A stretch of DNA of 64,000 nt from Clostridia bacterium. GTDB taxonomy: Bacteria > Bacillota > Clostridia > Christensenellales > CAG-138. A program made the translations under genes and the position numbers. Below are positions 7,638 through 16,408 of the stretch, in pieces (the first letter of the stretch is position 1; each line of letters begins with the position of its first letter). The DNA lies in assembly GCA_017547885.1 (NCBI GenBank), contig JAFYOP010000006.1:1-64000 (forward strand). The letters run 5' to 3'. The notes beneath the pieces were generated by a model. That model was not told the DNA's origin. It did not search any database and saw only the letters and a program-made list of their open reading frames with translations.

Positions 7638-9713
7638 ATGATGGAGCTTCTTTCGCCGGCGGGGAGCCGGGAGGCATTGCGAGCGGCAGTAAATAACGGC
7701 GCAGACGCAGTATATATGGGCGGAAGCGCCTTTAACGCACGGCGCTTTGCTGCCAATTTTACCAACGCAGACTTACTGGATGCGCTGGATTATTGTCATG
7801 CCCGTGGAGTAAAGGCGTACGTTACGCTGAACATACTTACGCTGGATCGGGAGTTTTCCGAGGCTGCAAAGTACGCTGCATTTTTATGCAATGCCGGTGT
7901 GGATGCCGTAATAATACAGGATATGGGCCTTGCGGCCTTCCTAAGGAGGGAGATCCCCGAGCTTCCCCTCCATGCCAGCACACAAATGGGAATACACTCC
8001 CCTGAGGGGGCAAATGCCGTATATGCCATGGGAATGGAACGTGTTGTTTTGGCTCGTGAGGTTCCCCTTTGCGGGATAGCCGATATCCGTGCCGCATCTC
8101 CAATTGAATTAGAGGCTTTTGCCCATGGTGCACTCTGCATGAGCTTTTCCGGCGGGTGTCTTCTTTCGTCCATGGCAGGTGAGCGCAGCGGCAACAGGGG
8201 AACCTGTGCCCAGCCCTGCCGCAAGCCTATGGCAATAGACCGTGCGCCGGGCAGGGAGGATTATGCCCTGAGCCTTGGCGACCTGTGCATGATAGAGCAC
8301 CTTAAGGATATGGAAGAAGCAGGGGTTTCCTGCATAAAGCTGGAAGGCCGCATGAAGAGGGCGGAGTATGTGGCGGTAATAACCAGAGCATACAGGGAAA
8401 CCCTTGACGGAGCAGACAGGCAAACCATAGCCCTGCATAAAAAAGATATGCTGGATATGTTTGACAGGGGCGGAGGATGCACGGGCTATTTTTACGGCGA
8501 CAATGCAAAGACAGGCTGGATAGCCAAAAGCGACAGCTCAAAGGAGCTTATTGTAAACGCCGCCCGAACATACGAAAAGGATACCCGCAGGCAAAAGATA
8601 GACCTGGTGCTGAATATGCATCGGGGATGCCCCGCTGAGCTGACCATGACCTGCAGGGATGTGAGCGTATCTGTGCATGGAGATGTGGTTCAGCAGGCCC
8701 AAAAGGAGCAGGATGCACAGCGCTATGCGGCTCAGGTATTAAAGCTGGGAGATACCCCGTTCTATGGGGACAGCTGCGAAACAAACGTGGACAAATGGGC
8801 GTTCCTGCCTATGAGCAGCGTAAACGCACTGCGAAGGGATTGCGCGGAACAGCTGGAAAATGCGCTGAAAGTACGCCGGGAGATAAATGAACTTCAGCTT
8901 GATAAAATCAAGAACATTCCCGCTGAGAATACCGCAATAACCGCCATAGTCAGCACTGCGGAGCAGGCTGTGGCCGCCTTTGAGAGCGGAGCGGACGAGG
9001 TTGCGTTGGAGCCCTGGGAATACTCAAGCGAGATGTTTGCAGGCCTGGCGGAATACCGCAAAAACGCAAAGCTGCTTATCTCCTTGCCTGCGGTGATAAT
9101 AAGCGGCGAAGAAAGGGAAAAAATAAAAAGTATATGTTCATCCGGTCTTGTGGATGGGGCAATAGCCGCAAACATGGGCCAGTTGGAATTGATAAAAGAA
9201 TTTCCGCTGAAAATAGCGGGCACCCAGATGAACACACTGAATGCCCATACCGTTAAGGCTTATGGGGAGATGGGTTTTGACAGGGTGACATTGTCACTGG
9301 AGCTTACCCGCCCTCAGCTCAGGGATATATCGGGCGTGGGAACTGCGGTAAGCGTATACGGAAGAACGCAGCTTATGCAGCTGAGACACTGTACACTCAG
9401 GGAACAGAAGGGATGCCAAAACTGCAAGGGCGAAGTTGGCATAATGAAGGACGAGGCGGGAAGAGAGTTCCCACTTCGCAATATAAGACAGGCGGACGGC
9501 TGCCTGCTAAGGCTGCTGAACTGCCTGCCCACCGATATAATCGACCTGTACAATGAGCTGCCCTTGCCGGAGGGAATACAGCTTGCATTTTATGATGAAA
9601 GCCCTGAAATGGTATCAGAGCGGATAAAGGCGGCGATTGCAGCAAGGGAAGGCAAGGCTGTAGCCGCTGCTGCAAACGCTACCCGAGGGCACTGGAACAG
9701 GCCGGTGGATTAG
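7638..9713 (+). CDS. U32 family peptidase/tRNA-rRNA hydroxylation-type protein
   Basis: 691 residues. The N-terminal part is the U32 domain beginning MELLSPAGSREALRAAV and holding the U32 signature EAFAHGALCMSFSGGC, followed by the Cys motif GTCAQPCR. The C-terminal half matches the long U32 architecture with extra DUF3656-like and second-barrel regions. Although named peptidases, characterised members (TrhP/YrrN-YrrO, RlhA) take part in prephenate-dependent hydroxylation of tRNA or 23S rRNA, so an RNA-modification role is likely. The start at 7638 (or the adjacent ATG at 7641) has GAGGAAAGAG upstream; the earlier ATG at 7590 lies inside the zapA terminator. Confidence 0.85.
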   Translation: MMELLSPAGSREALRAAVNNGADAVYMGGSAFNARRFAANFTNADLLDALDYCHARGVKAYVTLNILTLDREFSEAAKYAAFLCNAGVDAVIIQDMGLAAFLRREIPELPLHASTQMGIHSPEGANAVYAMGMERVVLAREVPLCGIADIRAASPIELEAFAHGALCMSFSGGCLLSSMAGERSGNRGTCAQPCRKPMAIDRAPGREDYALSLGDLCMIEHLKDMEEAGVSCIKLEGRMKRAEYVAVITRAYRETLDGADRQTIALHKKDMLDMFDRGGGCTGYFYGDNAKTGWIAKSDSSKELIVNAARTYEKDTRRQKIDLVLNMHRGCPAELTMTCRDVSVSVHGDVVQQAQKEQDAQRYAAQVLKLGDTPFYGDSCETNVDKWAFLPMSSVNALRRDCAEQLENALKVRREINELQLDKIKNIPAENTAITAIVSTAEQAVAAFESGADEVALEPWEYSSEMFAGLAEYRKNAKLLISLPAVIISGEEREKIKSICSSGLVDGAIAANMGQLELIKEFPLKIAGTQMNTLNAHTVKAYGEMGFDRVTLSLELTRPQLRDISGVGTAVSVYGRTQLMQLRHCTLREQKGCQNCKGEVGIMKDEAGREFPLRNIRQADGCLLRLLNCLPTDIIDLYNELPLPEGIQLAFYDESPEMVSERIKAAIAAREGKAVAAAANATRGHWNRPVD

Positions 9714-9733
9714 AAAAATCTTTGGAGAAGGAT

Positions 9734-12091
9734 ATGCAGGACAAGGTACTCAAAACACTTGAATACGATAAAATAGCCGAGATGCTTCGAGCCAAAACAG
9801 TTACCTGCGGCGGCGAGGAGCTGGCGGAGGCACTGCGCCCTTCCGGCAGCTTTGATCAGGTGAAAAACTCTCTCGCGCTGACGGCGGAGGCGGAGAGCAT
9901 GTATATCCGCATAGGCCGTTCTCCCGTGGAATCCTTCCCGGATATGCGGGAGTGCCTGAAGCGCATACATGCGGCGCTGTTTGTGTCCCCGGCAGAGCTC
10001 ATGGGCATAGCACGCTGCCTGCGGGCCGCCCGCCTTGCAAAGGACTCCATACAGCGGGAGGAAGGGCATGTAATGCTCAACAACCTTGCGGAGTACATGA
10101 GCGCCCATCGCTCCGTGGAGGAGGAGATAGACCGCTGCATACTGGGCGAAGAGGAGATATTCGACGGCGCCTCTCCGGAGCTTGCGAGGATCCGCCGGGC
10201 AATGCGCCAGACAAATGAGCGGGTCAGGGAGCGCCTTGGCAGCATGATACGTTCCGCTGCTTATTCAAAGTACCTTCAGGAACCACTAATAACAATACGA
10301 AACGGCAGATTTGTAATACCGGTAAAGCAGGAATACCGCCAGAATGTGCCGGGCCTGATACATGACCAGTCCGGCAGCGGGGCCACACTTTTTATAGAGC
10401 CCGCGGCGGTGGTGGAGCTTGGCAATGAGTATAAAAAGCTGCTGGGACAGGAGCAGGAAGAAATAGAGCGCATACTTGCGGAGCTTACCGCGCTGATAGC
10501 GCCTCATTCTTCTGAAATACTTGAAAATATCAGGATAATGGGCGAGCTGGACCTGGCTTTTGCCAAGGCAAAGCTTGCCAAGGATATGCGGGCGGTGGAG
10601 CCCAAGCTCAATGACACGGGGTATGTACGCATAGTACAGGGACGGCATCCTCTGATACCTCATGAAACGGTTCGGCCCATAGACATATGGCTGGGCAAGG
10701 ATTTCAGAACGCTGATCATCACAGGCCCCAATACCGGAGGAAAGACGGTAACCCTGAAAACCGTTGGGCTGTTTTCTCTGATGGCTCAGAGCGGCATGTT
10801 TATTCCTGCGGATATAGGCAGCGAAGTATCCGTGTTCGATAATATTTACGCGGATATCGGCGACGAGCAGTCCATCGAGCAGAGCCTTTCCACCTTCTCA
10901 TCCCATATGACAAACATAGTGGGAATATTGGACGGAGCTGATGACAGGTCGCTGGTATTGCTGGATGAGCTGGGCGCGGGAACCGATCCTGTTGAGGGTG
11001 CGGCACTTGCCATGAGCATACTTGAGGAACTTCACCTCAGAGGCACAGTAACGGTTGCCACCACCCATTACAGCGAGGTAAAGGCATTTGCCCTTACCCA
11101 CGACGGAATAGAAAACGCATCCATGGAATTCGATGTGGACAGATTGTGCCCAACATACAGGCTGTTTATCGGCATACCGGGCAAGTCCAATGCATTTGAA
11201 ATATCCAGAAGGCTGGGACTTTCTGAAACCATAATTGACGGCGCAAGGGGATACCTCAAAGGGGAGGACCTGCGATTTGAGGACGTAATATCCAGCGCAC
11301 AGAGCAGCTATCAGCTGGCAGAGGAAGAGCGGGCAATGGCAAAGGAAGCCCGCCGGGAGCTGGACAGATTGCGTGCCGAAACCGAGGCAGAGCGCAGAAA
11401 GCTTGCGCAGGACAAGGCAAAGCTGCAGGCAAAGGCACGGGAGGATGCCCGCAGGATAGTGGATGAGACCCGCCGGGAAATGGATAAGCTGGTGGCGGAT
11501 ATAAGAAAAATACGCTCTGTGGATCAGCGGGCGGCAGACAGGGTAATACAGCAGTCCCGTGATTCCCTGCGCAAGCGGGAGGGGGACCTTGCGGAGCCTA
11601 TGGTACTGCCTACCGAAGACCATACCAAGCCTCCCAAAACCGTGCGGCCCGGGGATACGGTACGCATAGTTTCTCTGGATAAAAAGGCTACCGTTCTTTC
11701 AGCACCCGACGCAAAGGGCGAGGTGCAGGTACAGGCGGGGGTAATGAAGGTGAACGTAAAGCTTTCTGACCTTCGCATGGCAAAGGACGATACGCCCCAA
11801 AAGGGAGCAGGCAAGATTAAGCTCGAGAAGGATCGTCAGGTGGGCATGGAGCTGGATATCCGCGGAATGCTTGTGGATGACGCAATACTTGTGGTGGATA
11901 GATATATAGACAATGCGGCTCTTTCCGGCCTAAGCGAGATAAACATAATCCACGGCAAGGGCACAGGCGCCCTCAGAGCGGGAATACAGGACTATCTGCG
12001 CACAAATAAGCGCATAAAATCCTTCCGTCTGGGCAATTACGGCGAGGGGGACGCGGGTGTTACCGTGGCAACTTTAAAGCCGCTGAAATAA
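9734..12091 (+). CDS. mutS2: Endonuclease MutS2
   Basis: 785 residues. MutS core with Walker A GPNTGGKT, ATPase signature motifs LLDELGAGTDPVEG and TTHYSEVK, then a long charged coiled coil and a C-terminal Smr domain with LDIRG and HGKGTG. It lacks the mismatch-recognition domain of MutS. Known roles are suppression of recombination and, in B. subtilis, splitting of collided ribosomes. GGAGAAGG at 9724-9731 supports ATG 9734; a TTG at 9722 overlaps the Shine-Dalgarno and is less likely. Only about 20 bp separate it from the U32 gene. Confidence 0.95.
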   Translation: MQDKVLKTLEYDKIAEMLRAKTVTCGGEELAEALRPSGSFDQVKNSLALTAEAESMYIRIGRSPVESFPDMRECLKRIHAALFVSPAELMGIARCLRAARLAKDSIQREEGHVMLNNLAEYMSAHRSVEEEIDRCILGEEEIFDGASPELARIRRAMRQTNERVRERLGSMIRSAAYSKYLQEPLITIRNGRFVIPVKQEYRQNVPGLIHDQSGSGATLFIEPAAVVELGNEYKKLLGQEQEEIERILAELTALIAPHSSEILENIRIMGELDLAFAKAKLAKDMRAVEPKLNDTGYVRIVQGRHPLIPHETVRPIDIWLGKDFRTLIITGPNTGGKTVTLKTVGLFSLMAQSGMFIPADIGSEVSVFDNIYADIGDEQSIEQSLSTFSSHMTNIVGILDGADDRSLVLLDELGAGTDPVEGAALAMSILEELHLRGTVTVATTHYSEVKAFALTHDGIENASMEFDVDRLCPTYRLFIGIPGKSNAFEISRRLGLSETIIDGARGYLKGEDLRFEDVISSAQSSYQLAEEERAMAKEARRELDRLRAETEAERRKLAQDKAKLQAKAREDARRIVDETRREMDKLVADIRKIRSVDQRAADRVIQQSRDSLRKREGDLAEPMVLPTEDHTKPPKTVRPGDTVRIVSLDKKATVLSAPDAKGEVQVQAGVMKVNVKLSDLRMAKDDTPQKGAGKIKLEKDRQVGMELDIRGMLVDDAILVVDRYIDNAALSGLSEINIIHGKGTGALRAGIQDYLRTNKRIKSFRLGNYGEGDAGVTVATLKPLK

Positions 12092-12161
12092 CCCCGGCGG
12101 CAAAAAGCCCCAATTTACTTGATTTTATTCATACCAGGTTCATATTTGGGTGGTATCATTT

Positions 12162-12593
12162 ATGGTAGCAGTTTCATGGTGCCTGTGCGGCAAAGAATGC
12201 CGCTATGACGGCACGGCAAAGCCTGATGTGCAGGCGATGGCCCTTGCAAAGGAAGGCGCACTGTGCATATGTCCCGAGGTGCTGGGCGGACTGCCTGTAC
12301 CAAGGGAACCTGCCGAAATAGTAGGCGGGGACGGATATGACGTGCTGGACGGCAGGGCGAGGGTAATAACCGTCAGCGGCAGGGATGTAACGACAGAATA
12401 CATTGCCGGTGCGGAAGAAGCCTTCAGGCTGTGCTGTGAGAGCGGCGTTACCTGCGCACTGCTCAAGGCCAACAGTCCCTCCTGCGGCAGCGGCTGCATA
12501 TACGATGGCAGCTTTACCGGCGGCAAAAAACAGGGAGACGGCGTGACGGCAGCGCTGCTTAAGCGGAATGGCATAGCAGTAACTACGGAATGA
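12162..12593 (+). CDS. DUF523 family protein
   Basis: 143 residues. Contains the family's Cys-rich pattern: WCLCGKECRYDGTAK at the N-terminus, CICPEVLGGLPVPREP in the middle, and KANSPSCGSGCIYDGSF towards the end. The function of DUF523 is not established; the conserved cysteines suggest metal or Fe-S binding. ATG 12162 is chosen because the family begins a few residues before the first Cys motif. It lies 70 bp after mutS2. Confidence 0.85.
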   Translation: MVAVSWCLCGKECRYDGTAKPDVQAMALAKEGALCICPEVLGGLPVPREPAEIVGGDGYDVLDGRARVITVSGRDVTTEYIAGAEEAFRLCCESGVTCALLKANSPSCGSGCIYDGSFTGGKKQGDGVTAALLKRNGIAVTTE

Positions 12594-12623
12594 AAACCAA
12601 ATTATGAAAGTGAGAATACAACT

Positions 12624-13304
12624 ATGGATAGGAACACCATCCTGGTAATCGATGACGACCGGAATATTCTGGCAATAATTGAAATGTACCTTAAAAAAGA
12701 GGGGTATAATGTGGTCACCTGCGAGCGTGGCGATACCGCAATAGAGGCCTTCCGCAAGGCGGCTCCTTCTTTGGTGGTGCTGGACGTTATGCTGCCCGGC
12801 ATGGATGGCTGGGAAGTGCTTGCAAAGCTCAGGGAAGAAAGCGCCGTGCCTGTGATAATGCTCACCGCTAAAGGTGATACCACAGACCGCATACAGGGCC
12901 TCGACCTTGGGGCAGACGACTATATGGCAAAGCCATTTGAGGCAAAGGAGCTTATTGCACGCATAAAGGCGGTAATGCGCCGCAGCGCCTCCGCAGATGA
13001 AGAAAAATGCGTAGCCTTCCCCAATCTTTCAATATCGCTGGATAATTATTCCGTAATGCTGGACGGGAAACAGGTGGAGATGCCTCCCAAGGAGATAGAG
13101 CTCCTGTACTTTCTGGCTTCCCGTCCGGGAAAGGTCTTTACCCGCGAGCAGCTGCTGGAGCAGGTATGGGGATTTGATTTCTTTGGCGATTCCCGCACGG
13201 TTGATGTGCACGTAAAGCGCATACGCGAAAAGCTGGGTGAGCGCACCGAGTGGCAGATAAAGACCGTTTGGGGTGTAGGATATAAATTCGAAACGGAAAA
13301 ATAA
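12624..13304 (+). CDS. OmpR/PhoB-family response regulator
   Basis: 226 residues. Receiver domain (1-120) with acidic pocket Asp10-Asp12, phospho-acceptor Asp54 in LDVMLPGMDG, Thr81 and Lys103 in KPF; then a winged-helix trans_reg_C domain (about 130-225) with the recognition-helix region SRTVDVHVKRIREKLG. Partner of the histidine kinase that follows 28 bp later. The downstream HtrA protease suggests an envelope-stress circuit, an inference from order. Confidence 0.93.
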   Translation: MDRNTILVIDDDRNILAIIEMYLKKEGYNVVTCERGDTAIEAFRKAAPSLVVLDVMLPGMDGWEVLAKLREESAVPVIMLTAKGDTTDRIQGLDLGADDYMAKPFEAKELIARIKAVMRRSASADEEKCVAFPNLSISLDNYSVMLDGKQVEMPPKEIELLYFLASRPGKVFTREQLLEQVWGFDFFGDSRTVDVHVKRIREKLGERTEWQIKTVWGVGYKFETEK

Positions 13305-13332
13305 AGCGATTAAAGCAAATTAAGGATACCGA

Positions 13333-14808
13333 ATGTTCAAAACGCTGTTTTCAAGGATGCTGACAACATACCTTGCGGTAACGCTGGGGCTATTGCTGCT
13401 TTTTGGCGTTACGGCAGGCTCGGTGTTTCGCAATCAGTACATAACCGAAAAACAGCAGGAATTGTATCGGGAGTCCTGCGATGTGGCAATCATCATTACC
13501 GACAAATATATGGATGAACAGAAGCGCCTTGCCGCCCAAACGGAGATGCTGATAATTGCCAGAAGGTACGATGCAATGATGACTGTTCAGTTTTTGGATG
13601 AAGAACTGGGCAAGTGTGTATTCATAGATGAACAGTCTGCCGATAAGTGGGCAGCCTGTGCGGATATGGATATCACAGAAATATGCAGCAGAATATTCTA
13701 TCAGGGCGAGGGGACAAGAATAAGTGACGATCTGGTGCAGAACTATACAGATATGCCGGTGATGTCGCTTACCTGTCCTATAATTAAGGACGGAAACCAA
13801 ACCGTTGCAGCACTGGTTATGCACATTGACACCAGCGACATGCGTTCATCACTGAAACAGATGTGGATGGATCTGCTGCTGTATTCTATTATTGCGGTGG
13901 CTCTTGCCATGATGGCGGTATCCTATATAACAGGAAAAATGACAAAGCCCATTACGGATATGAACCAGATAGTAAGACGCTACTCAAAGGGCGAATTCGA
14001 CCTGAGGGTGGAGGATGACGGGGGAGATGACGAGGTCAGCCAGCTGGGCAAAAGCTTTAATACCATGGCTGACGGGCTGAACACACTGGAAGAGGCAAGG
14101 CGCAGCTTTGTTGCAAATGTATCCCATGAGCTCAGGTCTCCGCTAACCTCCATGCGTGGTTTTCTCGAGGCTATGCAGGACGGAACTATCCCAGTAGAGG
14201 AGCAGGGGAAGTATCTGGATATAGTAATAAACGAAAACCGCCGCATGACGGCAATGGTAAACGACCTATTGGACCTTGCAAGGATAGAATCGGGTCAGGT
14301 GCTGCTGAAAACAGAGGCCTTCGATATAAATGAGCTGATGATGCGCACACTGCTTACCTTTGAGGCCAGAGTAGACGCTAAAAAGCTTGAAGTGGAGCTG
14401 GATATAGGTGATAAAAAGCTTATGGTGGACGCAGATCCCTCCCAGATAGCCCAGGTGCTGAGAAACCTTATAGACAATGCCATAAAGTTCACACCGGATG
14501 GGGGCAGCCTCAGGCTAAGCGCAAAGGCGGATAAAAAGCAGGCAGTAATATCCGTTCGGGATTCGGGAAAGGGCGTAGATAAAGAAAGTATACCACATTT
14601 GTTTGAACGGTTTTACAAGGCGGAAAAGGCCCATACACCCGGCGAAAGTGCCGGTACCGGCCTTGGTCTCGCCATAGTAAAGAGAATAATAGACCAGCAC
14701 GATCAGGAGATAACCGTGCAGTCTCAGCCGGGTAAGGGTACCTGCTTTACATTTACGCTCAAGCGGGCGGCGGATACCCATAAAGTTCCCGCAAAGCTGA
14801 AGAAATGA
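13333..14808 (+). CDS. Sensor histidine kinase
   Basis: 491 residues. Two membrane segments (about 10-30 and 177-199) flank an extracytoplasmic sensor region of about 150 residues; then HAMP, HisKA with phospho-acceptor His265 in NVSHELRSPLTS, and HATPase_c with the N box NLIDNAIKF, DSGKGV and GTGLGLAIVK. Architecture is PhoR/ResE-like, but the ligand cannot be read from sequence. A chemically useful sensor motif is not evident. The next gene starts 20 bp later. Confidence 0.93.
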   Translation: MFKTLFSRMLTTYLAVTLGLLLLFGVTAGSVFRNQYITEKQQELYRESCDVAIIITDKYMDEQKRLAAQTEMLIIARRYDAMMTVQFLDEELGKCVFIDEQSADKWAACADMDITEICSRIFYQGEGTRISDDLVQNYTDMPVMSLTCPIIKDGNQTVAALVMHIDTSDMRSSLKQMWMDLLLYSIIAVALAMMAVSYITGKMTKPITDMNQIVRRYSKGEFDLRVEDDGGDDEVSQLGKSFNTMADGLNTLEEARRSFVANVSHELRSPLTSMRGFLEAMQDGTIPVEEQGKYLDIVINENRRMTAMVNDLLDLARIESGQVLLKTEAFDINELMMRTLLTFEARVDAKKLEVELDIGDKKLMVDADPSQIAQVLRNLIDNAIKFTPDGGSLRLSAKADKKQAVISVRDSGKGVDKESIPHLFERFYKAEKAHTPGESAGTGLGLAIVKRIIDQHDQEITVQSQPGKGTCFTFTLKRAADTHKVPAKLKK

Positions 14809-14827
14809 TAATTTTCCGGAGGGAAAA

Positions 14828-16273
14828 ATGGAAGAATTCAACACAACAAATAACACCCAGGAGCAGGGCGAATACTGCGAGAGCAGCAAAGCTGCCGAAG
14901 ATACTGCAAGGGAGCAGAGGGAATACTATGCTCCGGGCGCGGAGAAACCACGCAGAGAAAAATCCAAGGGAAACGGAGCCGGAGGGTATGTGCTCACCGG
15001 TGTACTTTGTCTGCTCCTTGGTATAGCCATAGGCAGCGGCATTACTGCGCTTGCGCTCTCCGGAATAAAGCAGGCGGTGGGGAGCATTGAAGAAAAGGCT
15101 CCCAGCATAGGCCAGGATATTGAGGATGCGCTGGAGGATTTCTTTGGCGACGGCTTTGATTTTGAATGGCGTCACGGTAATCAGAAGCCTGCACAGCAGG
15201 AGCAGAGCGACGAATATCAGGAGCAGGAAGCAAGGGAGTATATCACCCGCGAGCTGCCTGAGTTTGACGGTGTCCAGCCTGTGATAACGGATACGGCAAA
15301 CCCTGCGCCGGATATTGTGGAGCAGGTGTTTGACGGCGTGGTAGGCATAAATACCTATAGTGAATATCAGGGCGAATTTGTTCAGGATGGATATGGCAGC
15401 GGCTTTGTTGTGGCAAGCGAAGGCTATATCGTGACCAATGCCCACGTTATCCGTGGCGGGGATAAAATAACCGTAACCTTCTCGGATCAGGAGGAAGTGG
15501 ATGCAGAAGTGGTGGGCTCTGATTCCACGTTGGACGTGGCGGTGCTCAAGGTCGAAAAGAGCGGCCTTACGCCCCTTGCCCTTGGGGATTCCGATCCTGT
15601 ACGAGTGGGTGAGTTTACCATTGCCATAGGCAATCCTTCCGGCACAGAGCTTGCAGGCACCACAACCTTTGGCATAATCAGCGCCACCGCCCGCAGTATA
15701 CATCTCGATGGAAGAGTAAATAACTTTATCCAGACGGACGCTGCAATAAACCCCGGCAACAGCGGCGGCCCCCTGCTTAATATGAGGGGGGAAGTAATTG
15801 GAATAACCACCGCAAAGAATATCTATGCGGGCTATGATGAATACGGCAATTCCATAAGTGCCGAAGGCCTTGGCTTTGCAATACCTATCAACGAGGCTAT
15901 GAACGTGGTATGCCAGCTGATAGAAAACGGCAGGATGATTCGTCCGGGCATGGGCATTCAGGTAATAGGAGTAGATGCGGAATCCGCAGAGTATTACGGC
16001 ATTCCTGAGGGTATACTCATCTACAGCGTCACCAGAAACGGCTCTGCACATAAGGCGGGCCTTAAGGTGGACGATATAATAGTGGAATACGACGGAATTG
16101 CCGCCACCACTCAGGACGCTTTTGTTGAATACGTTCAGACTTTGTCCGTGGGAGATGTGCTGCATCTGACGGTGAACAGAAGCGGTGAAAGCGTGAAGGT
16201 GGACGTAACCATGGCAGATATGAACGAGATGGGAGATGAGCTTGTGGGCGGCACCTCCAAAATATTAGAATAG
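14828..16273 (+). CDS. htrA: HtrA/DegP-like membrane-anchored serine protease
   Basis: 481 residues. A cytoplasmic N-terminus of about 55 residues is rich in Glu and Gln, followed by one membrane anchor (about 57-78), an acidic linker, a trypsin-like domain with catalytic His206 (TNAHVI), Asp236 (STLDVAVLKV) and Ser312 (NPGNSGGPL), and one C-terminal PDZ domain. It should work outside the membrane in protein quality control. Start ATG 14828 follows GGAGGG. Being directly behind a two-component system, it may be a target of that system, as CssRS controls htrA genes in Bacillus; this analogy is unproven here. Confidence 0.93.
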   Translation: MEEFNTTNNTQEQGEYCESSKAAEDTAREQREYYAPGAEKPRREKSKGNGAGGYVLTGVLCLLLGIAIGSGITALALSGIKQAVGSIEEKAPSIGQDIEDALEDFFGDGFDFEWRHGNQKPAQQEQSDEYQEQEAREYITRELPEFDGVQPVITDTANPAPDIVEQVFDGVVGINTYSEYQGEFVQDGYGSGFVVASEGYIVTNAHVIRGGDKITVTFSDQEEVDAEVVGSDSTLDVAVLKVEKSGLTPLALGDSDPVRVGEFTIAIGNPSGTELAGTTTFGIISATARSIHLDGRVNNFIQTDAAINPGNSGGPLLNMRGEVIGITTAKNIYAGYDEYGNSISAEGLGFAIPINEAMNVVCQLIENGRMIRPGMGIQVIGVDAESAEYYGIPEGILIYSVTRNGSAHKAGLKVDDIIVEYDGIAATTQDAFVEYVQTLSVGDVLHLTVNRSGESVKVDVTMADMNEMGDELVGGTSKILE

Positions 16274-16308
16274 TCTGCCATTATATACCGAAAAAAACCA
16301 TAAAAGAG

Positions 16309-16338
16309 TTTACAAAAGCTTAACTCATCTGGTACACT
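16309..16338 (+). promoter_or_regulatory. Candidate promoter of the EF-G-like gene
   Basis: TTTACA at 16309-16314, 18-bp spacer, TACACT at 16333-16338, 70 bp before the start codon. Confidence 0.55.
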
Positions 16339-16408
16339 ATGAGATGGTGCTTTATGCGCCCAAAATTTGTGCAAAGAAATAATTATATTACACCTTAGGG
16401 GGATTGAA

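Noticed and set aside
14759..16165. 468-codon frame on minus opposite htrA
   Set aside because: Antisense shadow of the protease gene, whose catalytic residues are all in the plus frame.
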